A DNA stretch of 64,000 nucleotides from Benincasa hispida (Eukaryota; Streptophyta; Magnoliopsida; Cucurbitales; Cucurbitaceae). This document shows positions 23,906-36,179 of the stretch, piece by piece. The notes below the pieces were generated by a model that ran no database searches, had not been told where the DNA came from, and was given only the letters and a program-made list of their open reading frames with translations. Made by a program: the position numbers and the translations under genes. How positions within the stretch are numbered: the stretch's first letter is position 1; the number at the start of each line of letters is the position of its first letter. The stretch is taken from contig NC_052357.1 of NCBI RefSeq assembly GCF_009727055.1, positions 8,070,265-8,134,264 of the forward strand, given 5' to 3'.

Positions 23906-24870
23906 AGAGACTCGGAATCAAACGTCGTTCAAATTCAAAGGGTATTTGATGCCTTTCAATCCTTTTCCCTCCTTTTTCTTAAACTTCCCTTCCCCCATAG
24001 GATATATTTATGGAAAAAAAAATATATTCTTTTTGTCGTTAGTTTTCAAAATATTACAATTTTATTATTTGGATTGTGTATAAAATTGAAAAAAAAAAAA
24101 TCAAAATGATTACTTTTTAAAAAAATGATAAATATCAATTTATATCTCTAAATTTTGAAAGTTGTTTCAATTAAAAAATTATGAACTAATACTTGTATTA
24201 ATTTAAATCTTAAACGTTTCACAATTATATGAATTGAAACCATAAACTTTCTTAGCTATATCAATACTAGATCAATGTAGAGGAAAACTTATAATTTAAG
24301 TCAATTAAACTTCTAATTTTTAATAAGTCAATCAATTTAGATCATTCATTACAATTATCTTTGAAAAGCATTAATGTTTTAATTCTCGCACGTATGTAGA
24401 ATTCTTCAAATATCGGTTTCACAAAATAGATGATTAGAGTAAATACATGGATGACTTTCAAAGGAAATATAGTATAGAATAGTTCAATTAAATTGATTCA
24501 TTTATGAAAATTTAAAGGTTTAATTGATACAATTATAAATTTCATACGAGGTTTTTACAAACGAAAAAAATGGAGGACATAATTGATATATACACTTACA
24601 AAAATTCATGGTTTAAATTAAAATTACTAGTTTTAAATCTAAATTGATACAACTCTTAAAGTTTAGGGATATAAATTGATATTAAAAAAAGAAGAAGAAG
24701 AAGAAATAATAAAGACCAAATTTGACACTTTGAAAATATATAAATATCAAAATGAATTAATTAAACTAAGTTAAAAATATAGAGATGAAAGATTCAATAT
24801 AAACTATTTAAAAGTACATAAATCAAAATAAATTTAAAGTATTATAAATATTATAAAAATAGATACCCAA
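23906..24870. other. Intergenic region with a foldback element
   Basis: AT-rich DNA without coding potential between the phosphatase promoter and the copia 4 LTR. Apart from the inverted-repeat element described separately, I see only A/T runs and a (GAA) stretch near 24690. Confidence 0.5.
24129..24690. mobile_element. Candidate MITE-like foldback element
   Basis: The left end (about 24131-24172) and right end (about 24645-24689) are inverted copies of each other over about 42 bases with a few mismatches: aatatcaatttatatctc on the left and gggatataaattgatatt on the right. The interior is AT-rich with weaker continuing complementarity and encodes nothing. No clean target duplication is visible because the flanks are A-runs. 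Confidence 0.5.
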
Positions 24871-25217
24871 TGCTTAGTGTCCTACAAGTCATGTGTCATT
24901 TTTCATGTTGTCTATGTGCCTTATAATAATTCATGTTTGATATCCATGTAAGTCAACATCCTACGTATCACTTTGCTAGTGGCATTTGGTGGATCTTAAA
25001 ATGATGCACATTGGTGAGAATAAAAAGAAATTTTCATTTTCCTATTTCCACATAATCATATTTTCTATTTCTATTATTCCTATTTCCATAAAATTATAAA
25101 TTTAGTTATTTTTTATTTAATTATTTATAAGTTTAGTTAAATATATATATAATATAATATAATATAATATTTTCTCCATATCCGTTGTGCTACATTGTGC
25201 TCCTCAATTTCACAACA
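24871..25217 (+). repeat. Copia 4 5' LTR (probable)
   Basis: About 347 bp from TGCTTAGTGTCC to TTTCACAACA, placed by the primer-like sequence at its right edge. No 3' LTR survives to compare with, so the left edge is tentative. Confidence 0.5.
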
Positions 25218-25380
25218 CGTTATCAACATGAGCTCCTGTTGCTTCCATCGCTGAAAATAAGTCCTAAAGGTATGTCGATTTTTTTCCTCTTTATTATAAT
25301 TAATAAATTAAATGTTGTTTTACATATTTAGTACATATTAAATTTCTAATATAAATACAGTATTTTGTGATAGTGTTGCC

Positions 25381-26440
25381 ATGACAAAACTTGCAAAATT
25401 AGATTTTGCAGCCTTGACATTAATGGCAATAATTATTTGTCGTGGGTGCTCGATACCGAAATTCACCTGGATGCTATGAACTTGGGAGAAACAATTAAAG
25501 AAAAAAATACGATATCTAGTCAGGACAAAGCAAAAGTTATAATTTTCCTTTGTCATCATCTCCATGAGGGATTAAAAATAAAGTATTTTACAATAAAATA
25601 TCCCCGTATCTTGTGAAAAAAATTTAAAAGAAAGGTCTGATCATCAAAAGACGATTATTCTTCCTAAAGCCTGTGTATGAGTGGATGCATTTGAGACTAT
25701 AAGATTTTAAATCAGTAAGTGGTTACAATTTTGCATTATTTAAAATTAGTTCAAAATTGTTGTTATGCGGAGAAAAAATTAATGATGTTGATATGTTAGA
25801 GAAGACATTTTCTACATTTTATATCTCAGATATGCATCTGCAGCAACAATATCGAGAGAAAGGTTTTAAACAGTATTTTGAATTAATTTCATATCTTCTC
25901 GTGGTCAAACAAAATAACAAGTTATTGATGGAAAATCATGAATCTTGACCAACCGGAATGACATTATTCCCTAAAGTGAATGCTGTGAATTTTAATAATA
26001 ATTGTGGTCGAGGTCGTGATTGCGGTCTAGGTCGTGACCATGGTAGAGGAAGAAATAATTATTATTTTTGTGGTGGTTATTTTAATCATTCAAATTTCAA
26101 AATAACCACATAAAATGATGATCACAAAGGAAAAGCTCCATAAGATAAGAGTTCAAAATGTGTTAAAAATAAATGCTTCCGATGCGGAATGATTGGGCAT
26201 TGGTCACGTACCTGTTGCACGTCAAAACACTTAGTTGACCTCTATCAAGCCTCCTTAAAGGGAAGAGGGAAAAATGTGGAAGCAAATTTTGCATACTAGG
26301 ATAATGATATATTTGACTCATCCCGTATGACAAATTTGGATGTGACAGACTTCGAATCTCCCGAAGAGAAGATTGGCGCAGTTGATGGAACATCAAGTAT
26401 TTCTTTTGATTTTAAGAATATTTAGACTTAATGTTGTTGT
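25381..26440 (+). pseudogene. Copia 4 gag
   Basis: Begins MTKLAKLDFAAL, followed in broken frames by YEWMHLRL-like and EDMLEKTFSTF-like segments (open at 25757-25948, ending LLMENHES). An arginine/glycine-rich stretch (about 25985-26055) precedes a complete zinc knuckle, CFRCGMIGHWSRTC (about 26179-26220), and LVDLYQASLKGRGKNVE. Many stops. This lineage differs from copia 1/2. Confidence 0.8.
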
Positions 26441-26559
26441 TTTCTTTTATCCATCTTCATGTCTTTTTTAGTAACTTTTGTATATTTTAAGTGTTGTTTT
26501 TCTTATTGTAATTATTTTCTTTTGATGAAGAAACATGGATCATTTTCATATGTTGGGTA

Positions 26560-27062
26560 TTTAAAAAATGAGCAAAGAAGATCTATGTCTAGTAGACAGT
26601 GCAACTACACACACAATACTTGCAAATAAAAAATACTTTTTCAAATTGGCAATGTTGAAAGCAAAAGTAAATACAATATCAGGTTCTGCAAACTTGATCG
26701 AAGGTTTTGGAAAAAAAAAATATTATTTTGCCTAGAGGAACAAAATTTAATTGACAATGCATTGTTCTCTAATCAATGAAAGAGAAATCTTCTTAGTTTT
26801 AAAGATATAAGTTGCAATGGTTATCACATTGAGACTAATAATAAGAATAATGTGAAATATCTATATATTATATCTATTGTTTCAAATAGAAAACGTATAT
26901 TGGAAAAATTGTCTGTTTTATCTTTTGGATTGTATTATACTTATATATAAGTAATTGAAACATATGTAACAATGAACCTGAAGTTCATGAATCCAGACAT
27001 ATTTACAATTTGGCATGACTGATTGGGTCATCTAGGATCTATAATGATGAGGAGAATGATTG
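26560..27062 (+). pseudogene. Copia 4 protease and pre-integrase segment
   Basis: CLVDSATTHTIL (about 26588) is the protease active-site region, with DSA in place of the usual DSG. Further down IWHD-LGHLGSIMMRRMI (from about 27010) is the GAG-pre-integrase motif, cut after MI by the LTR insertion. A stop (TGA) lies within the motif where the family has Arg. Confidence 0.75.
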
Positions 27063-27465
27063 TGTTGGGATTGGTGTCCTAATTCTCTCGGAGTCTCGTA
27101 GTTTGTAAACTGTACACATTGTTATGAATAAAATAAGAGTTATTTTATTTTGCATTTACTCATATCCAATAGTAAAAGCTATATGGTTATTGTTTGAAAA
27201 CTTAAGCATGTATATGAGATATACAAGTGAATCAAGCCTTAAGAGATAACCTAAAAAGGTCTGTAGTATAAGGATAAATGAGGGATATCTGATCCTGGTG
27301 ACACTACGGATATAACCCCTTTGTAGAGGTTTACAAGTGTTGTGAACTACTATAGATGGTGGATTGTGACCATTGATGTGGAGACATGCAAGCGGGGGTG
27401 TCCTATACAAAGAGTTTGTATAAGACCGGACCATGAGATGATTCTTCTCTTTATATAACACCGTT

Positions 27466-29602
27466 TGATGACATGCAGATATGCATGTCATCTTAGGCCT
27501 TTTATTTAGAATTATGAAGGTTGTTAGGCAGAATATGGGTCAATCATGCTAGGAATTCATGAGAAAACGAGTTTGTGTCAAGCAACATATCGAATCTCAG
27601 CTAACCCATTACTTTGCGTTAATTATGCGTTCAATGTTCTATTTTTGTAGCCAATGCAGGAAATGAATGCAAACGCGGAAATCAGATCTTTATTAGACGA
27701 TCACATGTGGAGAAACACTCTAACGCAAGGCAAACGCATCGATCAACGCATGGATGTTGTGGTAATAAGCCGTATGCGTCCATCGCATAGGAGTTGTGCT
27801 CGTTAAGCGATTGCGGTCATCATGTAGAGTTGCAGTGTTAAGCGAATATGGCCATTGAATGATTTCGGCTACGCGACAACGCATTCTAATGGGATCAACG
27901 CAAGGTTGGTGGAATGAACGCATCAATGCATCTACCTCAAGCAAATAAAAAGCTAATGTTGACATTTCACCTACCGCGCCGTTGGTGGCAGAGGTTCAGA
28001 AAGAACTGACACGTCGAACGTTAGACTCAGAGCAGTCCATAATGCGATCCAAACTCTATAAATAAAAGCCGATGAGCAGAAATTCAAATCATCCGGGGGA
28101 GGATCCTTGTGAACCGAGGACTTTCCCTGCGATCCAGACAAACTGCGTAAGAAAATGGCTGAGAGTCCTTCACCTCCTTCATCCATTCCGAGTGATGACC
28201 GGAGCCTTCGACCGAAGCTAAATCTCGAGAGAGTCAGCTCCTCCACCCATCCATGGCACCACCGGCAGCCTTGACACACATCGGCTGGAAGCAAAGTTTT
28301 GCTTCCAGCCAGTCACTTCTTTTTCCTTTCTTTTTCTATATTGTATTGTATGACTTTTTTAATTAAGAAATTAATACAATATGTTTTTCAATGCATTTCT
28401 CTGTTCCTTCGAATCCATCTCTATCTTCTTGCTTAGCATCTTTACTTTCATTGCAACACTTAGTGAGATTGCTTAGGTATTGCATACTTAGTCATGTGGA
28501 TTAGGGATATGAAGCATGTAGCAACCCACCGAGAGGTGTGCATTGTGCGAGTATGTGAGCAATCTTTTTTTGCTTAGTAAGAAGCTGCTGCAACGCCTGT
28601 CTATGGGCTAACGCATTGCTTGTCTATGAGGAAAGTCAGCAACAATCAACTGCCCGAGAGGGTAAGTGGTTGGATGCATTAAGCAAGGTATGCGTTGTTC
28701 ACTTGGGATAGTAACAACCGTAGATTAGCGAAGTTTATGCAATTGTCTTGTATTATATAGTTTCATTCGTCCATTAGGGATAATCGGGAGGGTAGTCTAA
28801 GGACAGGATCTAGGCTTGGGAAGGTCAGGTCAGAATCTAGGCTTAGGAGAGCCAGATTAGAACACATAATACAAGAGATAGGCACTTAGGAATGAGCACT
28901 ATTTGTTATTAACGCATTGCATGCATCTTAGAGATAGTATACGATTGAATGTGGTCACCTTGCTTTCATGATTTTGCATCATCGCATAGGACAAGAGTAG
29001 AGACTTAGGAATAAGCTCTATGGACACTTTGCTTTCAACAAATGTGTCCTAGAATTAGGAGCACTGCATTTCCATTGGAAAATGACTTGCCGTGTATGGT
29101 TGTAACATGATTGCATGGATTGCGTTGAATAGGGTTACCCTTGTGATCACTCTTAAGTTTTGCAATGAAAACATCTCCGCACTTTATCTACTTTCCTATA
29201 CATTTATTTCATGTCAAGGTTTTTCGCATCTCTACCTTTCATGCATATTCTCATTGCGATGTCTGTTAGATAGGAATTGGAGTAGGATTAATTTAACAAC
29301 AACCCCTCCATTCTTTTATTTATACCACCGCATGCATATCACCGCAAACATATAGTTACAAGTCCCTGTGTTCAACCTCGGATTACCCGAGAAACTTGTG
29401 TTCATGTTATACTTGGCGTGAACGCAAGAAAACTTGTGGGAGGACGCATGGTCATTGCATACATTCGTTAACGCAATTTTCATTCCAATGCATGACCATC
29501 GACGTATGGTTATCAACAGATATTTTAGGAACATGCATCATATACCGCGCCCATGGGATTTGGGTTGTCGAGTAAAATTGACTTCCAATTCTCCACGCAA
29601 CA
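27466..29602 (+). repeat. Athila A 5' LTR
   Basis: 2137 bp from TGATGACATGCAG to CACGCAACA, followed by a six-base spacer and primer site. It starts with a perfect 11-bp inverted repeat (arms GATGACATGCA and TGCATGTCATC, loop GATA). It contains a TATA box at 28057. Open frames inside it (for example minus strand 27720-28294) are chance frames. Confidence 0.9.
28057..28064 (+). promoter_or_regulatory. TATA box of Athila A LTR
   Basis: TATAAATA in a moderately GC-rich part of the LTR, about 590 bases from its start; the matching place in family B is 32452. It would mark the start of R. Confidence 0.6.
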
Positions 29603-29608
29603 AGTTTT

Positions 29609-29626
29609 TGGCGCCGTTGTCGTGGA
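29609..29626 (+). other. Primer-binding site, Athila A
   Basis: Matches TGGCGCCGTTGCCGGGGA, the complement of the tRNA-Asp 3' end, except at two positions (C to T and G to T). Six bases after the LTR end. Confidence 0.85.
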
Positions 29627-31955
29627 CTTGGCAACTAAATGTTTTTTAAGTTTTGTGTCTCTGCGAGCAAACTTTTTATCTTCGGTGTATTGCAGCTTGT
29701 GCAACCAGGTTGCAAACAATATTGAAGTGTAGGCGATGTGCTGAAAGCCAATGTTGACCCCAAGGTAGAAGGGCAATCAGTTGCAAAAGAGCTTAAGTTA
29801 ATTCTAAGCACATGACGGCCGCATGCGCCCAACAATTACCAGAAGTTCCAATGGTCAGGGCAACTTGACCTAAGCAGTTGAGAACCATCTCCTGCACGAA
29901 AGACTCCTTGCGGAGACAACACTCTTATTTTTCCAAGGACGTCTTCTACTCTATCTTTACTTTGCTTTCTTAGTATAGGTTATTTTTTATTTTCATTGTT
30001 ATTTTGGATATATAGCTGCTTCCTTGGTTTTGGGTATGTTTGCTCTTATAGGTGCAACAATAAGTCTCCTCGGTTCGTAGTTCAATGGAAGAATTCCTTT
30101 CACCCTTCAACGCAAGGCTTCAATTGTGTGGATTCTAACGCATGAGCGCATGCATTGTTCCGCCTAAGGTCTTTTCTTGTTATCTTGTATGCCTTATCCT
30201 TTTGAAATTCTTTTTTCCGATTGCATTGTTTTGCGATGTTTCTATGATGGTACGTATAATTCACCGCATTTTCTAACTAATCAACGCAAGGCATTCTTTA
30301 CTTTTATTAGCTTTTTCAAATTTTGAAAGTCTTAAGTTTTATTTTGCGCAAACCTGTGTTCAAACATTTATTATCGAATTCTTGTAATTTTGTTTTTAGC
30401 TTTGCGGTGAGAACGCTGCCAACCTCTAAGTTTGGGGTTGACAGCGGTCTTGGAGAATTGCGTTTATTATATTGCGATCATTTGAAAAAAAAAAAAAAGA
30501 AAAAAAAAGTTGAAGTGAGATTTTGGGAATAATAATTCCACTGTCAATGCAATAGGGAAACCCATGTTGATAAGAGTTAAGCTGTGAAAAGCACTTGCTC
30601 GAAGTTGGATGTCCGCATGACACACGTGGGGGCAAGCCAAAACGAAGGCAAGTCGCCAAGATCAGCGCATAAATAAATGACCCTTTCAAGACTTCAGCTC
30701 TTTTCTCTACTACTCAGAATTATCCTTACTTTACTATCTTTTCATTTGTTACTTCTATTGCTACACAAAAAAAAGCCTTTTATTTTGATTAAAATAATTT
30801 GACCCTCTGTTTGTTTTCCTTACAACGATCGAGGCGTTGGATTGTGAAAATGTTACTCGAAGCAGTACTTATCTTATTCCATCACCGCAACCCAATGAAG
30901 AATGATCGCCACAAGATGGATGCATCAATACATGCAGGCGACAGCACTAAATTTGGGGGCGTACTCTTCCTTATCCTTACTTCAAATTTTGCGCTATCAC
31001 ATTGCATATTACTTTTCAACGTTTTATCACCGCATCCTCCTTGACTACCATAAACATATAACAAGTAGATAACTTTAGTAGTTTATCGCATGTATTCTTG
31101 CCAAGTACGATTTCAATGATGAAAAATATGCTTCTATCTCTTTCGTATATACTAGAGTCAACGTAATTGTTAAGATAGTCACCTCATGAAATATTTCTTG
31201 AAGTTAGGGGTTTGCTAGCTTTTGTTTCAAATTTTCTTTACAATGCATTCTATGACCATCGCATGACTTATTTTAACTTTTGGCAATGTGGACATTGCCG
31301 TATTTTAAATTTGGGGGTGGGGTATTTGTTTCTGACCTTGCTACAAATAAAAAAAAAATTGAATAACAACTCCACTATCAATGCAATGGGAAACCCATGT
31401 TGATAAGAGTTAAGTTGTGAAAGGCACTTACCCATAGTTGGATGTCTGCATGGCACATGTGGGGGCAAGCCAAAACGAAAGTAAGTCACCAGGATCAACG
31501 CATAAATAAATGACTGCAACTCCACTGCCAAGTTGGTATGAGTTTAGTCTGAGAAAAAGTGTATTTCTTGTAGTTGGATGTCCGCATGACACCCGTGGGG
31601 GTAAGCCAAAATGAAGGCAAGGCACTCGGATCGGCGCAAGGTCAGAAAAAAATAGCAATGAAGAAATTTTTTTGTGCAAGGATAAATCATTTGACACCCC
31701 AGTGGAAAATTTTCTTTTTGAAATAAATCATGCGATGTTCCGGAATTCAGTAAAGTCCTTTTGAAAGTTAAGCTTGCAATCCCTAAGTCTTAGAAGTATT
31801 TTAGGAAGAGATTTGAATAAGACTTAAGGAAATTCTGGCATATAGGATTTGAACGAAGTATCCTTAAGAAATCTAGGGAAAGAACTTTGCGGCTAACTTG
31901 CTAAAGGAATTGTTAGCTTATGCTTGAGGAAAAACATTGTTTAAATTTGGGGGTG
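29627..31955 (+). mobile_element. Athila A leader joined to family B 3' noncoding region
   Basis: 29627 to about 30450 is A leader. Part of it, near 29870-29990, matches the minus-strand copy near 540-625. From about 30450 the sequence is like the 3' noncoding region of element B (for example 30683-31130 against 39375-39830). It holds three copies of the gttggatgtccgcatgac module and ends with a polypurine tract right at the B LTR. All coding sequence that should lie between is absent. No protein frame is recognisable. Confidence 0.75.
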
Positions 31956-33596
31956 CGATAATGGGCAGAAATGCACGTTATCATAGTGCTAAATCCTTAA
32001 ACAATGTTGGATTGCATTGATGAAATATGTTAAATTGCGTCCATTAAGCATAAATTCTAAAATATTGCAGTCGCATGCGTCCAACACATTAGAGCAGTTG
32101 ATCTTTATATTTTTGTGCAGAATAATGTGTTAACGCAATGCAAAGAATGCGATCATAAGAATACATTGGTCGAGTGCAACTTCACCGCAAGACTTTGCAT
32201 TGATCATGCTTGCAAACATTCACCCAAGAAAAATCACCGCAACATGGTGGATGCATCCGGACGAAAGGAAAATTAAGATCGATGGGACAGAAAGCTGACG
32301 GCAGTCGGATCCAAATTAAGTTGACAGCCGATAACGGTCACAAAATACATCCAACTTTATCGGTGACAATTATCCGGCGCATCACTCAGGAATTAAAGCT
32401 GTCCCATCTGTACAACCAGGAGAGAGAAGCCGCCTTTCACCTTTGATGCCCTATAAATACCAAGTACATTCTTTAGAGAAGGGGTTAAGCAGTCGATTAC
32501 CTCATCACTATTAAAGTTCATACCTCTGTTCATAGTTTTCTTTTCCATTTTACGGTGGAGCAAGAGAAGAGTGGTGATTCCGGAGATCGTCCAAGGCAGC
32601 TCGAGAGAGAACCTTGGGGCGTAAGAGCAGAGAACGGGCTGACTCTCGCGAAAGCGAGAAAATCTTTAGAGCACGAGTAGAAACAATGTAACGCCTGGCA
32701 GCAAGAAATTGTTCTAGGCTCTTTAATATACTTGCATTGTTATTCTATACTTCGTCTTATATCTATTTAATGGAAGTTCTATTTCTACATCTGCTTGCTC
32801 TTTTAATACGCATGAGTAGCTAAACTAGTTGAATGGGTTGAGAAGAACTAAGCTAACATTGATCCAGGAAGTTCATTGCTTGTGATTGTCTTGTTTTATA
32901 TTGTGCAAAATACCCCTTTAGAGTTACTCAAGAGAGAATCTAAAGAAAGAACCTAATGCCTCGAGAGAGCTAGGTTAGAATCTGGACTCAAAAGAGCAAG
33001 ATTAGGCTTGCATAGAAAAGAGATGGGGGTTTAGAAATAAGCTCAGTTTGTCAACTTGCATCGCATTCATCCTAGGAATAGGAATGATATTATGTGGTCG
33101 CATATTTGTGTGAACGTCATGTTGTCATCGCATAAATAGAAATAGAGGTTTATGTGTAAACCTTGTAGACGTATCACATATTTATCGCATGCGTTCTAGC
33201 CTTAGAAGCCATGGCATTCACGTTGAAAGGTGGTTTATTAGTGTATATATGCATGTTGCATGATCGCAAGGCATGAACGCATCCTAGGGAGTCTAAGTCA
33301 AAACCATTCTTAACCCATTCACCACACATTCGTCGTATTTCCCGTTTACAACTCTTTTCGAACTCTGTCGCATTCGTTATTATTTTAATTAACGCAACAA
33401 CAACCCAACACTTATTTATTCAATTGGTTACCGCAAGTTTTCATAAAAATCTCCAATGCAACTATTTTCACAAGTCCCTGTGTTCGACCCTGGACTTACC
33501 TGGAAACTCAGAGGAATTTACACTTGGATTCCTTTGGGGAAAATTGAGTGCACAACGCATATCATCCATATTTCCACCTAATAAAACAACGCATCA
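31956..33596 (+). repeat. Athila B 5' LTR
   Basis: 1641 bp, CGATAATGGG (TG decayed to CG) to AACGCATCA. It pairs with 40508-42146. In the first 147 aligned bases I count 11 differences, nine of them transitions, which implies an old insertion. TATAAATA at 32452-32459. The sequence just upstream is a polypurine tract, not unique flanking DNA, so this LTR also served as the 3' LTR of a preceding B copy. Confidence 0.9.
32452..32459 (+). promoter_or_regulatory. TATA box of Athila B 5' LTR
   Basis: TATAAATA. The equivalent in the 3' LTR (41002-41009) reads TATAACTA and is therefore damaged. Confidence 0.6.
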
Positions 33597-33602
33597 AGTT
33601 TT

Positions 33603-33620
33603 TGGCGATGTTACCGGGGA
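33603..33620 (+). other. Primer-binding site, Athila B
   Basis: TGGCGATGTTACCGGGGA, three changes from the tRNA-Asp complement, with the same six-base AGTTTT spacer after the LTR as in element A. Confidence 0.85.
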
Positions 33621-33764
33621 CTTCGGCAAAATAGTTGTTAACGGTAATTTTTGTGATTTCTTTGCAGAACTCTCAATCTCTGGCGGACTACAACCTGGAG
33701 ATTGAGAGAACATTTTGAAAGAGACTAAAAGACCACCAACAACAACCACAATCCGATATAGAAG

Positions 33765-35500
33765 AGATGGCGGAGCAGCCTAGGAATAAATCACCAAAAT
33801 AATGTCATGGCAAATCCGATTCTGTTGGCAAACAATCACAATAGGCCCATTAGGGACTATGCATCGCCAAACCTCTATGATTTCTCTCCGGGAATTATGA
33901 GGCCTGCCTTAGATGGAAGTAGATTTGAAATGAAACCGATGATAATGTAGATGATCTAGGCTATAGGTCAATTCAGAGGAAGGCGTGGCGAGGATCCGCA
34001 CACCCATCTCCAAAGTTTTATTAAAATCTGCAATACTTTTGTGTTCCCGAACATCTCTGCTGAAGAAGTTCAACTAACGTTGTTCCCATTTTCTCTCTGT
34101 GATTAGGCTAGGAAATGGGCTTATTCGCTCGAACCAGGAGAGATCACTTCTTGGGAGTAGGTGGTGGAGAAGTTTACGAAGAAGTATTTCCCACCTACCG
34201 AGAACGCGAGACGGAGAAAGCTTATTACTAATTTTAAACAAGACATGGACGAATCGCTCAGCGATGCTTGGGCGAGGTTTAAAAGGTTGGTCCGAGACTG
34301 TCCGCATAATGGGCTTCCAAATTGTTTACAAATGGAAATTTTCTACCACGGTTTGAATCCTGTTTCGCAAACCGCTGCCAATGCGGTAACAACTAGTAGT
34401 CTGCTTGACAAGACTTATGATGAGGTGAAGAATATCCTGGATCGTATCTCCAAGAATCATGAAGACTAGAGGAAGACTGACCAGAGATTAAGACTCAAGG
34501 ATTCTGACGCAAATAACGGTGTTATTGTCTCATTGCAAAACCAAATGACCACAATGATGAATTTGATTCAAAGAATGATGATCAGCAGCCCAACATCGCA
34601 AGGTGGGCAAATCAACGCAATAAGTCAAAACGCGACAAGGTGTGCGACTTGCGGTGATGGGCATGCGATGGAAGATTGCCCGCAAAATCTCCAATCTGTA
34701 TATTTTGTAAAGAATAACCCCTTTCAAACACTTACAACCCTGGGTAGAAAAACCACCCAAATTTTGCTTGGAAGAATCAACAACAAAATTTTCAATCTGT
34801 GGCGCAAAAAGAAGGGCCACCAGGATTCTTTCAACGCAACAACGGTCAACAGAGCAACCAAGCAACTAGCTCACAACAACCACCGCAATCTTCTTCTCTA
34901 GAAAGCCTATTGAAGCAATATATCGAGAAAAGCGAGACAGTGCTTCAAAGTCAGGCTATGTCCATCCACAACCTCGAATTGCAAATGGGCCAGATTGCGA
35001 GTGAGCTGAAAAGTAGACCGCAAGGAGCGTTGCCAAGTTCAACCGAGCTTCCACGCAACCCAGAGGGATTAAGTAAGAAGCAATGTCAGGTTGTGACATT
35101 GCGCATTGGAAACACTGTGGAGGGAGAAAAGAAGGATCAGAGTAGAACAACTTCCATCGCAACTAAACCCGAGATTGCGGTAACGCAAGAAGAAGAAAGA
35201 GAGAATGAAGCAGTGGAACCTGAAGCTGCGTCGACCTCAAAGTCAAATGAAACAGGAACCGTGAAAGTCCAGTTACTACCTTTCCCTCAAAGGTTAAGAA
35301 AGAAGAAAAATGAAGAGGTACAGTACCAACGCTTCTTATCTATGTTAAAACAATTACATGTTAATATTCCTTTCAGTGAAGCGATTGAGGAAATGTCTGC
35401 CTATGCCAAGTTTCTAAAGGACATGGTAACTAAAAAGAGAGGCGCTGAAAAATTTGCCACAGTGGCACTAACGCAAAATTTCAAATCTATTATCCCACCG
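33765..35500 (+). pseudogene. Athila B gag
   Basis: A start MAEQPRNKSPK near 33766 is soon followed by stops. The best part (34161-34469) is a retrotransposon Gag domain with KFTKKYFPPTENARRRK, LSDAWARFKRLVRDCPHNG and MEIFYHGL. A cysteine-rich CATCGDGHAMEDCP (about 34640-34680) is the zinc knuckle. A glutamine-rich and acidic part continues at 34799-35500 in another frame, ending in a linker with LNVN-like and FSEAIEEMSAYAKFLKDM (about 35370). At least two frame shifts. Gag would form the particle. Confidence 0.85.
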
Positions 35501-36058
35501 AAGATGAACGATTCTGGGAGCTTCAATATTCCTTGCTCCATAGGAGGACTCTATATTGGCCATGCCCTGTGTGACTTGGAGGCCAATATAAATTTGATGC
35601 CGCTGTCAATCTTTTGAAAATTAAATGTGGGGCAACTTGTGCTCACATCTGTGACTCTCCAACTGGCCGACAGATCTCTGGTTCATCTAGAGGGTAAGGT
35701 GAAGGACATGTTGATCACGATTGATAAATTTATTTTGCCAGCTGACCTCATCATCCTAGACTATGAGGCCGACAAAGATGTGCCCATCATTTTAGGGCGA
35801 CCTTTCCTATCAATGGGTCGTGCTCAAATTGATGTGCACAAGGGAGAAATCACTTTGAGCATAAACGGACAGAAGCTCAAGTTTAATATAATTCGTGCCA
35901 TGAAATTTCCTAATGAGGAAGACTTGCAAGATTCCGATGATGACCTGAATTTGATTGAAGAAGAAAAGTCTGATGAAGAGTGTGAAGAAAAGGATGCCAA
36001 CGCATCCGTAGCTACCTGCAATACGATCGTAGAAAAAAAAACAAAAAAGAAGGATTGA
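35500..36058 (+). pseudogene. Athila B aspartic protease
   Basis: IPCSIGGLYIGHALCDLEAN followed by INLMPLSIF (about 35530-35615) is the active-site region. The family usually has DLGAS, and here the catalytic Gly is changed to Glu. A stop at 35616 is followed in frame by VTLQLADRSLVHLEG, ILPADLIILDYEADKDVPII and LGRPFLSMGRAQIDV (to about 35835), the C-terminal fold, then an acidic linker. Inactive. Confidence 0.85.
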
Positions 36059-36179
36059 TCCCAACGTAAGAAGTAGAGTCAAACGAAGAAAAAAAAATAA
36101 CGCAGCCTTTTCTCGTTGAACCACCAACCCTTGAACTAAAAAACCTACCAACACATTTGAAGTACGCATTCCTGGGGCA

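Larger units (their letters stand above)
24871..27062 (+). mobile_element. Copia 4, left half
   Basis: Contains a probable 5' LTR (24871-25217), a primer-site-like CGTTATCAACATGAG directly after it, gag (25381 on) and the protease plus the pre-integrase segment. It stops at 27062 inside the pre-integrase motif, where a copia LTR inserted with duplication GATTG (27058-27062). The right half begins at 45119. Joining the halves in thought restores the frame RRMI then ENSNEHSLK, so they were one element. Confidence 0.88.

Noticed and set aside
27720..28294. Two minus-strand frames of 81 and 107 residues
   Set aside because: They lie wholly inside the Athila A LTR and change frame between LTR copies.
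32210..32446. 78-residue frame
   Set aside because: Inside the Athila B LTR; the equivalent in the 3' LTR is not open.
34530..34865. 111-residue minus-strand frame
   Set aside because: Antisense shadow of the B gag.
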